DNA from: Pseudomonadota bacterium
GTDB lineage: Bacteria; Pseudomonadota; Gammaproteobacteria; Burkholderiales; Burkholderiaceae_B
Direction of reading: 5' to 3'
DNA: 64,000 bases
Assembly: GCA_023440825.1 (NCBI GenBank)
Contig: JAEXRL010000030.1
Location: forward strand, 301,651 to 365,650
Below, piece after piece: positions 57,450 through 64,000 of this stretch (the stretch's first letter is position 1; each line of letters begins with the position of its first letter). The notes beneath the pieces are model-generated. The model worked only from the letters and a program-made list of their open reading frames with translations, had not been told where the DNA came from and did not search any database. The position numbers were made by a program, and so were the translations under genes.

Positions 57450-58910
57450 ATGCGTCTCATCAAGAAAGCTTTAACCTTCGACGATGTGTTGTTGGTTCCC
57501 GCTTATTCCGAGATCCTTCCTCGTGACACCTCTTTAGTCACCCGCTTTACGCGCGACATCTCTTTGAATATACCGCTGGTGTCCGCCGCCATGGACACCG
57601 TCACCGAAGCCCGTCTGGCAATTGCCATGGCTCAAGAAGGTGGCATTGGTATTATTCATAAAAACCTGAGCGCCGATGCTCAGGCACGTGAAGTCTCACG
57701 TGTAAAGCGCCACGAGTTCGGGATCGTTATTGACCCTATTACCGTTACCCCCACCATGAAGGTGCGTGATGCCATTAGCTTGCAAAAGCAGCATGGTATT
57801 TCGGGTTTGCCCGTTGTCGAGGCGGGCAAGCTAGTGGGTATCGTGACTAACCGCGACTTACGTTTCGAAGAGCGTCTAGATGTGCCACTGCGCGACATCA
57901 TGACCCCCCAAGAGCGTCTGGTCACTATGAACGAAGGTGCTACCCTGGACGAAGCCCAGGCCTTAATGCATCGACACAGGCTAGAGCGTGTCCTGATCGT
58001 TAACGATCAGTTCCAGTTGCGTGGCCTAGCCACGGTTAAAGACATCGTTAAAAACACCGAACATCCTCTGGCATGTAAAGATGCCTTTGGGCAGTTGCGT
58101 GTTGGCGCTGCCGTGGGCGTAGGCGATGGCACCGAAGAGCGCGTCGAAAAGCTGGCTAATGCCGGTGTGGACGCTATAGTGGTGGACACTGCTCATGGTC
58201 ATTCCAAAGGTGTGATCGAGCGCGTTCGCTGGGTCAAGAAAAACTACCCGCGTATTCAAGTCATTGGGGGCAATATTGCTACGGCAGAGGCCGCTTTGGC
58301 TTTGGCTGAGGCAGGCGCTGATGGCGTCAAGGTCGGTATTGGTCCAGGCTCCATTTGCACCACACGTGTGGTAGCGGGTGTGGGTGTGCCGCAAATTTAT
58401 GCGGTGGCCGATGTCGCAGCAGCGCTCAAAGGTACGGGCATTCCGTTAATCGCTGACGGTGGTATACGTTTTTCTGGCGATGTGGCCAAAGCCTTGGCGG
58501 CTGGTGCGTCTGCCTGCATGATGGGCGGCATGTTTGCTGGTACCGAAGAGTCCCCCGGTGAGGTCGTACTCTTTCAGGGGCGTTCATACAAAGCGTATCG
58601 CGGTATGGGTAGTCTGGGTGCCATGGTCGATGGCTCAGCCGACCGCTACTTCCAGGATCCTGGTAACAATGCCGATAAGCTCGTGCCCGAGGGTATCGAA
58701 GGCCGTGTGCCCTATAAAGGCAGTGTCTTGGCGATTATTTACCAACTGGTTGGCGGCATACGTGCCTCAATGGGGTATTGTGGTTGTGCCACCATTGAAG
58801 AGCTGCACGAAAAAGCACAATTTGTAGAAATTACAGCGGCTGGCGTACGCGAGTCTCATGTACATGATGTACAAATTACCAAAGAGGCGCCTAACTACCG
58901 CGCCGACTAA
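57450..58910 (+). CDS. guaB: Inosine-5'-monophosphate dehydrogenase
   Basis: 486 residues. NAD-dependent oxidation of IMP to XMP, the first step of the guanine branch. TIM-barrel start TFDDVLLVPAYSEILPRDTS, then two CBS domains (about 95-205, which may sense purine nucleotides) and the active-site loop with Cys303 in VGIGPGSICTTR. LIADGGIRFSGDVAKALAAG and the flap RYFQDPGNNADKLVPEGIEG follow. GGAG stands ten bases upstream of the ATG. Complete and of normal length. Followed by a clear terminator, so guaA downstream is expressed separately. Confidence 0.96.
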   Translation: MRLIKKALTFDDVLLVPAYSEILPRDTSLVTRFTRDISLNIPLVSAAMDTVTEARLAIAMAQEGGIGIIHKNLSADAQAREVSRVKRHEFGIVIDPITVTPTMKVRDAISLQKQHGISGLPVVEAGKLVGIVTNRDLRFEERLDVPLRDIMTPQERLVTMNEGATLDEAQALMHRHRLERVLIVNDQFQLRGLATVKDIVKNTEHPLACKDAFGQLRVGAAVGVGDGTEERVEKLANAGVDAIVVDTAHGHSKGVIERVRWVKKNYPRIQVIGGNIATAEAALALAEAGADGVKVGIGPGSICTTRVVAGVGVPQIYAVADVAAALKGTGIPLIADGGIRFSGDVAKALAAGASACMMGGMFAGTEESPGEVVLFQGRSYKAYRGMGSLGAMVDGSADRYFQDPGNNADKLVPEGIEGRVPYKGSVLAIIYQLVGGIRASMGYCGCATIEELHEKAQFVEITAAGVRESHVHDVQITKEAPNYRAD

Positions 58911-58931
58911 GTAGTTCGTATATTGCCCTAA

Positions 58932-58963
58932 GCCAGTACCCGTTTTGGGTGCTGGCTTTTTTT
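58932..58963 (+). terminator. Intrinsic terminator after guaB
   Basis: A 10-bp stem (58932-58941 with 58947-58956, including one G-T pair) around a GTTTT loop, followed by seven T. It begins 21 bp after the guaB stop and precedes the convergent metallophosphoesterase gene. Confidence 0.92.
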
Positions 58964-58968
58964 ATGCT

Positions 58969-60102
58969 TTATTCGTGCTCCTGCTGTGGGCGGTGTAGAG
59001 TGATCTCGGTAATTTCCGAGGGCACACCGAGACGCAAAGGAAAGCCTGCCCACAGTCCTGTACCGTTGCTAACGTAAAGCAACATGTTTTTTAGTGGGTA
59101 AAAGCCTGATACAAAACCTTGATTCGCCATTTGGACAATTTTATGTAAACCTAAAATTTGTCCGCCGTGTGTGTGGCCGGATAATTGTAAATCTACCCCC
59201 GCGGCGGCATTTTGTTCGGCATCAGTTGGCCTGTGGCTCAGCAAAACAATAGGCATGGAAGCAGGAATGCCTTGAACGGCGGCATGCACATCTGGAGCTG
59301 CTTGTTGACGACTACGTGCGGTGGCGTCCGTAATACCGGCCAAGGCAAATTGAGCAGGTGCCGTACCGATAAGACGATGCTCATTGAGTAAAAGCTGTAG
59401 CCCAAGTTCACGTAACTTGTCGAGCCAGGCTTGGTATTCAGCGTAATACTCGTGATTACCGACTATGGCATACACCCCATGTTTGGCTTGCAAAGCTTTT
59501 AAAGGGGCAACATCGTGATGGCGATTGGCTACCGTGCCGTCCTGTAAGTCGCCCGTGAGCACCACGACATCGGCCTGTAAGGCATTGGTTTTCTGCACAA
59601 CAGACTGTATCCAGTTGTGTTGAAGCAAACGGCTGGCGTGTAAATCCGTCAGTTGCACAATACGAAAACCATCCAGCTCGGGTGGCAGGTTTTGCAGTGT
59701 CACGTGTACGGTTTTAACGGCTGGTACACGTACTGCCTGCCATACCCCATATGCGGCCAAGCTGATAGCTAGCAGTGCTAGGCCCAGTCTGGGGGTACGT
59801 GCATGTAATAATACCTGTGCCAGATCAGCGCGTAGCGGTTTTAGCAGTAAGCCGCTTAAATCAAGCAGCAAAGCTAAACAGCTACCCAGTAACAAAGCAC
59901 CGTACAGCGCCCCTAAAATCATAATAAGCCAGCCCGGTATTTCAGGTGATGCACGCGAGCCCCAGAAGCTGGCAATAATTCGATGATGCTGGCTGACTAT
60001 TAGCAAAGCAGCAATCAGCAGCCATTGCCCGGGTAGTTTTAGGGGTAATACCAAGCGCCATGATACGTAGGCGGCTAATAGCAAAGAAAATAATTGAAAC
60101 AC
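58969..60102 (-). CDS. Membrane-anchored metallophosphoesterase (YkuE/YaeI-like)
   Basis: 377 residues. Three or four N-terminal membrane helices (up to about residue 130) are followed by a calcineurin-type phosphoesterase domain: QLTDLHASRLLQHNW (Asp/His metal ligands), VVLTGDLQDG, IVGNHEYYAEYQAWL, VLLSHRPTDA and LQLSGHTHGGQILGLHK. The ligands are intact. The family is often linked to UDP-sugar or phospholipid hydrolysis but broad. The gene starts four bases after the stop of the upstream alpha/beta hydrolase, so the two are one operon, and it ends 5 bp from the guaB terminator on the opposite strand. Confidence 0.87.
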   Translation of the reverse strand: MFQLFSLLLAAYVSWRLVLPLKLPGQWLLIAALLIVSQHHRIIASFWGSRASPEIPGWLIMILGALYGALLLGSCLALLLDLSGLLLKPLRADLAQVLLHARTPRLGLALLAISLAAYGVWQAVRVPAVKTVHVTLQNLPPELDGFRIVQLTDLHASRLLQHNWIQSVVQKTNALQADVVVLTGDLQDGTVANRHHDVAPLKALQAKHGVYAIVGNHEYYAEYQAWLDKLRELGLQLLLNEHRLIGTAPAQFALAGITDATARSRQQAAPDVHAAVQGIPASMPIVLLSHRPTDAEQNAAAGVDLQLSGHTHGGQILGLHKIVQMANQGFVSGFYPLKNMLLYVSNGTGLWAGFPLRLGVPSEITEITLHRPQQEHE

Positions 60103-60106
60103 GGTG

Positions 60107-60955
60107 CTAGTCTGTCAGTTCTTTTAATAGTCGTGCTAATTCCACTGGCGCGCTAATCATGGGTAGGTGGCCAGTTTCCAGCTCACGCATTTCCCAATTG
60201 CTTTGCGCAGCGGCCCATTCACGCGAGCCATCCACTCCCTTGAAGGCAGGATGGGTGCAGGAAACATAGGTGCACGGTAAGTGATTTCCAATACGCGGAT
60301 TCTTAAGACGCATGGGGGATTCATACACGCTAAATGGTTGCGGTGTAAGACGGTCTGCGATAAAGCTTTGATCTTCCTGCGTTTGCAGTCCTAGTTGTGC
60401 TGGACTGGGCGCAGGGAGAGCAGCAATAGCATGTTGCTGTGCAGCCGCACGCATTTTTTCCACCATGCTGGCTGGCAAGGTGTCGAGCGTGCTGGTGCCG
60501 TGTGGCAAGATAAAAGCGTCTAAGTAAATCAGCTGTTGGATCTTCTCGGGTATTGCGTCGGCCACTCCACTAATGACCAGCCCCCCAAAACTGTGGCCCA
60601 CCAAGACCACCTTGCACAACTGTTCCCAGCGTATCAGGTTGGCCACATCATCAATAAACGTGTCCAGTGTAATCTCGGGGTTGAGTAAGTGACTGCGTTC
60701 GCCTAGGCCGGTTAGGGTAGGGGTATACACAGTATGCCCTTGGGCTCGCAGTAGCGTGGCCACTTTTTGCCAGCACCAGCCACCATGCCAGGCACCGTGT
60801 ACCAGTACAAAGACCTGCGCAGATTCGCTTTCTTGCTGAGCGCAATCGTAATGCATGCTAGAAAGAGGGCGATGGGGCTGCCCACTGCTAAAGTGTTGGC
60901 TGGCTGCATCGCGGGTAGCGGTTTGCGGGGACGTTTTTTTCTTGCGTGTAGACAT
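60107..60955 (-). CDS. Alpha/beta hydrolase, EstC/salicylate-esterase-like
   Basis: 282 residues. FVLVHGAWHGGWCWQKVATL and TPTLTGLGERSHLL are characteristic of the EstC-like/plant methylesterase-like hydrolase family; the nucleophile lies in VLVGHSFGGLVISGV, with a catalytic His near LETGHLPMISAP at the C-terminus. The first 45 residues (Lys/Ser/Gln-rich) extend beyond the usual family start; an internal ATG at residue 34 (about 60856) may be the true start. Substrates of relatives include methyl esters and pyrethroids. Upstream partner of the metallophosphoesterase. The intergenic space to guaA contains the guaA promoter region. Confidence 0.8.
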   Translation of the reverse strand: MSTRKKKTSPQTATRDAASQHFSSGQPHRPLSSMHYDCAQQESESAQVFVLVHGAWHGGWCWQKVATLLRAQGHTVYTPTLTGLGERSHLLNPEITLDTFIDDVANLIRWEQLCKVVLVGHSFGGLVISGVADAIPEKIQQLIYLDAFILPHGTSTLDTLPASMVEKMRAAAQQHAIAALPAPSPAQLGLQTQEDQSFIADRLTPQPFSVYESPMRLKNPRIGNHLPCTYVSCTHPAFKGVDGSREWAAAQSNWEMRELETGHLPMISAPVELARLLKELTD

Positions 60956-61076
60956 GATAAAAGACTCCAGAACAGCTTTTTACTGTAATTGCGAGCACAT
61001 AGAAACACCATCAGGGCGTGGTGTTTTTATCCGGCGCCCAGCAAGCGTGTAAGGATGATTTCCTAAGATGGGCGAC

Positions 61077-61110
61077 AAAGGGTAAAATGATACCCTTTAT
61101 TCTTTACCCT
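61077..61110. promoter_or_regulatory. Inverted repeat upstream of guaA
   Basis: AAAGGGTA at 61077-61084 and TACCCTTT at 61091-61098 form an 8-bp perfect inverted repeat with a six-base spacer. A further TACCCT follows at 61105-61110, 14 bp after the first. The pair sits 20 bp upstream of the guaA ATG and could be an operator, but no regulator is known to me with this site. Confidence 0.35.
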
Positions 61111-61129
61111 ATTTAGGCACTATAGCTCC

Positions 61130-62716
61130 ATGCACCAGCGTATTTTGATCCTTGATTACGGTTCACAAGTCACTCAACTCATTGCCAGACGCGTACGCGA
61201 GGCAGGCGTGTTCTGTGAAATCCATCCTGGTGATGTCGATGAGCAGTTCATCGCACAACAAACAGGCCTAAAAGGTATCATACTATCCGGCAGCCATGCA
61301 TCGGCCTATGCGGAAGAATCCCTGAAAGTACCAGCGGCCGTGTTTACCGCAGGCGTGCCTGTATTGGGGATTTGCTATGGTATGCAAGCTATGGCGTTGC
61401 AGTTAGGCGGCAAAGTAGAATTTTCCGACCAGCGCGAATTTGGCTATGCCGAGGTTCGGGCGCACGGGCACACCCGTTTATTAAGTGATATTCAGGATTT
61501 TTCTACGCCTGAAGGTCATGGCATGCTGAAAGTCTGGATGAGTCATGGTGATAAAGTCACCGACTTGCCGGCTGGTTTTAAGCTCATGGCCTCTACAGCA
61601 TCCTGCCCCATCGCTGGCATGGCCGATGAAGAGCGCGGTTTTTATGCAGTGCAGTTTCACCCTGAAGTCACCCACACCGTGCAAGGGCAGTCCATACTTA
61701 ATCGCTTTGTACGCGATATTTGTGGCTGCAGTGGCGACTGGAACATGCCCGACTACATCGATGAGGCCGTTACTCGTATACGTGAGCAAGTAGGTAGCGA
61801 TCACGTTATCTTAGGTTTATCCGGTGGGGTGGATTCCTCCGTGGCGGCCGCCTTAATCCATCGCGCCATTGGCGACCAGCTTACTTGCGTCTTTGTTGAT
61901 CACGGCTTATTACGCTTGAACGAAGCCGATCAGGTCATGAATACCTTCGCAAACAACCTAGGCGTCAAAGTCATTCATATTGATGCTTCCGAGCAATTTC
62001 TGACCAAGCTGCAAGGTGAAAGCGATCCCGAGGCGAAACGCAAAATTATCGGCAAGGAATTTGTCGAGGTATTTCAAGTCGAAGCCGGCAAGCTTAAAGA
62101 TGCACGCTGGTTAGCTCAAGGTACCATCTATCCCGACGTCATCGAATCGGCCGCGACCAAAACAGGTAAAGCCGTTGCCATCAAATCCCATCACAACGTA
62201 GGTGGTTTGCCTGACACACTTAATCTGAAGCTGCTAGAACCTTTGCGCGAGCTTTTTAAAGATGAAGTGCGCAAGCTAGGCGTTGCGCTAGGCTTGCCCC
62301 ACGGCATGGTGTATCGCCATCCTTTCCCAGGGCCAGGTCTAGGTGTGCGTATCTTAGGCGAAGTCAAACGCGAATACGCCGACTTGCTCCGCCGCGCCGA
62401 TGCCATCTTCATCGAAGAGCTCAACAACACCATAGATCCCGATACCGGCAAGTCTTGGTACGACCTCACCTCCCAAGCGTTTACCGTGTTCCTACCCGTC
62501 AAATCCGTAGGCGTCATGGGCGATGGCCGCACCTACGACTACGTTGTAGCCCTACGCGCCGTACAAACCACCGACTTCATGACCGCCGACTGGGCCGAAC
62601 TACCCTACGCCCTCTTAAAACGCGTCTCCAGCCGCATCATCAACGAAGTCCGCGGCATCAACCGCGTCACCTACGACGTCTCCAGCAAACCACCGGCGAC
62701 GATTGAGTGGGAATGA
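61130..62716 (+). CDS. guaA: GMP synthase (glutamine-hydrolysing)
   Basis: 528 residues (E. coli 525). Converts XMP to GMP with ATP and glutamine. Class I glutaminase domain: catalytic Cys82 in GICYGMQ, His177 and Glu179 in QFHPEVTHT. The ATP-pyrophosphatase loop SGGVDSS is at residues 231-237 and the dimerisation end SSKPPATIEWE is intact. It completes the guanine branch with guaB. The last about 300 bp use almost only C-ending codons, unlike the first part. The integrase gene begins 304 bp after the stop; this 3' end is a known landing site for integrative elements, and the coding sequence is whole. Confidence 0.96.
   Translation: MHQRILILDYGSQVTQLIARRVREAGVFCEIHPGDVDEQFIAQQTGLKGIILSGSHASAYAEESLKVPAAVFTAGVPVLGICYGMQAMALQLGGKVEFSDQREFGYAEVRAHGHTRLLSDIQDFSTPEGHGMLKVWMSHGDKVTDLPAGFKLMASTASCPIAGMADEERGFYAVQFHPEVTHTVQGQSILNRFVRDICGCSGDWNMPDYIDEAVTRIREQVGSDHVILGLSGGVDSSVAAALIHRAIGDQLTCVFVDHGLLRLNEADQVMNTFANNLGVKVIHIDASEQFLTKLQGESDPEAKRKIIGKEFVEVFQVEAGKLKDARWLAQGTIYPDVIESAATKTGKAVAIKSHHNVGGLPDTLNLKLLEPLRELFKDEVRKLGVALGLPHGMVYRHPFPGPGLGVRILGEVKREYADLLRRADAIFIEELNNTIDPDTGKSWYDLTSQAFTVFLPVKSVGVMGDGRTYDYVVALRAVQTTDFMTADWAELPYALLKRVSSRIINEVRGINRVTYDVSSKPPATIEWE
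62701..62716 (+). other. Putative attachment core at the 3' end of guaA
   Basis: The last 16 bases of guaA, ending in GAGTGGGAATGA, match the sequence recalled as the attachment core for elements that integrate at guaA. It directly precedes a tyrosine integrase gene on its 3' side. The second copy expected at the far end of the element lies beyond the window. Confidence 0.5.
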
Positions 62717-63020
62717 TTCCGCGTCTGGCACAGCCAGGCACCTGATGGCATGAAATGCCGCTAAGCCCGCGTAATTGCGGGCTTTTTTTTGTTTGTGTTT
62801 GGCACGATCTGGCAACGGGAGGAAGCGCCAAGCACCGTTTGAGCATGGCATTAAAGCTGGTATTATGGTTTGGCGATGCCATGATTGATGCCGATACCAT
62901 GCTGCGTTCTTTTGTGTGTTCATGGTATTAATATTCTATAAGTTACTGTTTCGTAAGAAAAAATACGATAAATTCGAGATTTTTTCAGCATGGTATCGGA
63001 GACGAAGAAGGACAAGGTAC
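62717..63020. other. Leader between guaA and the integrase gene
   Basis: 304 bp with no credible gene. It holds the guaA terminator, a G/C-mixed stretch containing repeated TCTGGCA (62734-62740 and 62809-62815), then an A/T-rich segment (about 62905-62985) likely to carry the integrase promoter, and two of the three repeat copies described separately. A short open stretch from 62881 reads M-I-D-A-D-T-M-L-R before stopping and resembles the integrase N-terminus, perhaps by chance or from an old duplication. Confidence 0.5.
62763..62790 (+). terminator. Intrinsic terminator after guaA
   Basis: AAGCCCGC at 62763-62770 pairs with GCGGGCTT at 62777-62784 around a six-base loop, with eight T in a row at 62783-62790. 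It lies 47 bp after the guaA stop. Confidence 0.92.
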
Positions 63021-63043
63021 ATGCTGACCGATACCAAGCTGCG
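62891..63043. repeat. Threefold repeat at the integrase promoter, including a 14-bp perfect inverted pair
   Basis: CCGATACCATGCTG at 62891-62904 and its exact reverse complement at 62986-62999 flank the 81-bp A/T-rich promoter region. A third, direct copy with one mismatch (CCGATACCAAGCTGCG) lies at 63028-63043 inside the integrase codons 3-8; the first copy extends to 62906 with the same CG ending. A half-copy CATGGTAT occurs at 62921. Likely integrase arm-type or autoregulatory sites. Confidence 0.7.
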
Positions 63044-64000
63044 CAATCTCAAGCCCAGGGACAAACTCTACAAAGTGAATGACCGGGAAGGTCTCTATGT
63101 GGCAGTGACTCCAGCCGGCTCCATCTCGTTCCGTTACAACTACTCAATCAACGGTCGGCAGGAGACCATCACCTTTGGGCGTTATGGTGTCGGTGGCATC
63201 ACCCTGGCCGAAGCCCGCGAGCTGTTGGGTGACGCCAAGAAGATGGTTGCGGCGGGCAAGTCGCCGGCCAAGGAGAAAGCCCGAGACAAGGCGCGGGTGA
63301 AAGATGCAGAGACGTTCGGTGCCTGGGCGGAGAAGTGGCTGCGTGGCTACCAGATGGCCGACTCCACCCGCGATATGCGCCGCTCGGTTTATGAGCGTGA
63401 GCTGAAGCCGAAATTCAGCAATCAGAAGCTGGTGGAGATCACCCACGAAGACTTGCGTGCGCTGGCTGATGCCATTGTTGAGCGAGGCGCACCGGCCACC
63501 GCCGTTCATGTGCGTGAAATCGTGTTGCAGGTATTTCGCTGGGCCATCGAGCGTGGGCAGAAGGTCGAAAACCCGGCAGAACTGGTGCGCCCAACAAGCA
63601 TCGCTCGATTCGAGCCACGTGACCGAGCGTTGACGCCAGAAGAAATTGGGCTGATGTACCAGTACATGGAGCGAGTGGGCACAAGCCCAACAAACCGTGC
63701 GGCGGCCAAGCTGTTATTGCTGACGATGGTGCGCAAGAGCGAGCTGACCAATGCGACCTGGAGCGAGATCAATTTCAGCGAAGCGTTGTGGACGATTCCA
63801 AAGGAGCGGATGAAACGCCGTAACCCGCACCTGGTATTTCTGTCCCAGCAGGCTCTGGATATTTTCATTGCCATGAAAACCTTTGCCGGTGGTTCCGACT
63901 TCGTTTTGCCATCACGGTACGACTCGGATGCGCCGATGAGCGCTGCCACACTTAACCAGGTGCTGACGCTGACTTACAAGGCGGCGCAGAAAGATGGGAA
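63021..64000 (+). CDS. Tyrosine recombinase/integrase with DUF4102 N-terminal domain (3' end outside window)
   Basis: 326 codons visible, running off the window edge. The N-terminus LTDTKLRNLKPRDKLY and LYVAVTPAGSISFRYNYSIN form the DUF4102 arm-binding domain of island integrases. A core-binding domain spans about residues 95-185 (GAWAEKWLRGYQMADSTRDM), and the catalytic domain begins near 203 (ALTPEEIGLMYQYM), with the first catalytic Arg238 in LTMVRKSELTNATW and Lys265 in KERMKRRNPHLVFLS. The later His/Arg/His and nucleophilic Tyr are beyond the edge. AAGG lies five bases before the ATG. It should catalyse insertion at guaA and excision of the element on its right. The start overlaps one of the three repeats, hinting at self-regulation. 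Confidence 0.9.
   Translation, partial: MLTDTKLRNLKPRDKLYKVNDREGLYVAVTPAGSISFRYNYSINGRQETITFGRYGVGGITLAEARELLGDAKKMVAAGKSPAKEKARDKARVKDAETFGAWAEKWLRGYQMADSTRDMRRSVYERELKPKFSNQKLVEITHEDLRALADAIVERGAPATAVHVREIVLQVFRWAIERGQKVENPAELVRPTSIARFEPRDRALTPEEIGLMYQYMERVGTSPTNRAAAKLLLLTMVRKSELTNATWSEINFSEALWTIPKERMKRRNPHLVFLSQQALDIFIAMKTFAGGSDFVLPSRYDSDAPMSAATLNQVLTLTYKAAQKDG

Larger units (their letters stand above)
62717..64000 (+). mobile_element. Left end of a probable genomic island integrated at guaA
   Basis: An integrase gene directly after guaA, with different base composition from its surroundings (G/C-richer codons) and repeat sites before it, marks a typical integrative element end. Only the first 1.3 kb lies in the window, so its class (island, ICE or prophage) and cargo cannot be told. 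The left boundary is set at the guaA stop and could be a few bases inside guaA. Confidence 0.7.

Noticed and set aside
1..64000. tRNA, rRNA or CRISPR features
   Set aside because: No cloverleaf-like segment with CCA-proximal TTCGA pattern, no rRNA signature and no regularly spaced repeats were found on reading; a covariance-model scan would be needed to exclude a tRNA fully.

Overview
The window reads as ordinary chromosome of a betaproteobacterium, most likely Alcaligenaceae. The gene neighbourhoods (recJ / RpfE-type protein / lolCD / tatD / comEC, greB-purL-guaB-guaA, and a 2-aminoethylphosphonate cassette with its own LysR) resemble those of Bordetella, Alcaligenes and relatives, but the base composition looks moderate rather than very GC-rich. 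This placement is inferred from protein families and gene order, not from a 16S gene. I saw no rRNA, tRNA, CRISPR array or complete insertion sequence.

Layout. 1-1.8 kb: a cut-off alkB, a YfcG-like glutathione transferase and a small secreted protein. 2.1-2.7 kb: a Phd/YefM antitoxin-like N-terminus joined to the N-terminal domain of an IS5-type transposase. 2.9-12.2 kb: a nine-gene co-directional cluster, the most unusual locus here. It holds a two-partner-secretion type outer-membrane transporter (TpsB), an ExbB proton channel fused to a periplasmic DUF2341/LamG-like lectin module, ExbD, TonB, a porin, a coiled-coil periplasmic protein, a YbjN-family chaperone-like protein, a lipoprotein prolyl isomerase and a second TonB-C-like protein. 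It looks like an energised envelope export or assembly machine whose cargo is not in the window.

12.3-20.5 kb: DUF3820 and dienelactone hydrolase genes, then an aminoethylphosphonate import and degradation operon (ABC transporter, phosphonoacetaldehyde hydrolase, FAD-dependent amine oxidase) with a divergent LysR regulator. 20.5-24.3 kb: DUF4139 protein, a short prepilin peptidase and a GhrA-type reductase. 24.4-29.3 kb: an AcnA-type aconitase divergent from a regulator with two winged helices and a PrpF isomerase. 29.4-34.3 kb: two tandem DUF3772/MscS channels. 34.3-39.9 kb: an MHYT hybrid kinase with an HD-GYP response regulator, and MgtE. 40.2-45.3 kb: a CnbZ-like deaminase, dtd, an SMR transporter with a small membrane partner, YchJ, recJ and an RpfE-type protein. 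45.4-53.3 kb: lolC, lolD, tatD, comEC, an alpha/beta hydrolase, a PHP phosphatase and greB. 53.3-62.7 kb: purL, guaB, a metallophosphoesterase/hydrolase pair on the opposite strand, and guaA, so purine synthesis from FGAR and the IMP-to-GMP branch sit close together.

62.7-64 kb: immediately after the intact guaA 3' end, a DUF4102-type tyrosine integrase begins and runs off the window. The guaA terminus is a known landing site for genomic islands, so this is probably the left end of an integrated element. Its 304-bp leader holds a 14-bp perfect inverted repeat, repeated again at the integrase start codon.

Clear intrinsic terminators follow acnA, prpF, guaB, guaA and, less strongly, the TonB cluster. 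Start codons were re-chosen where a ribosome binding site, signal peptide or gene overlap favoured an internal one.
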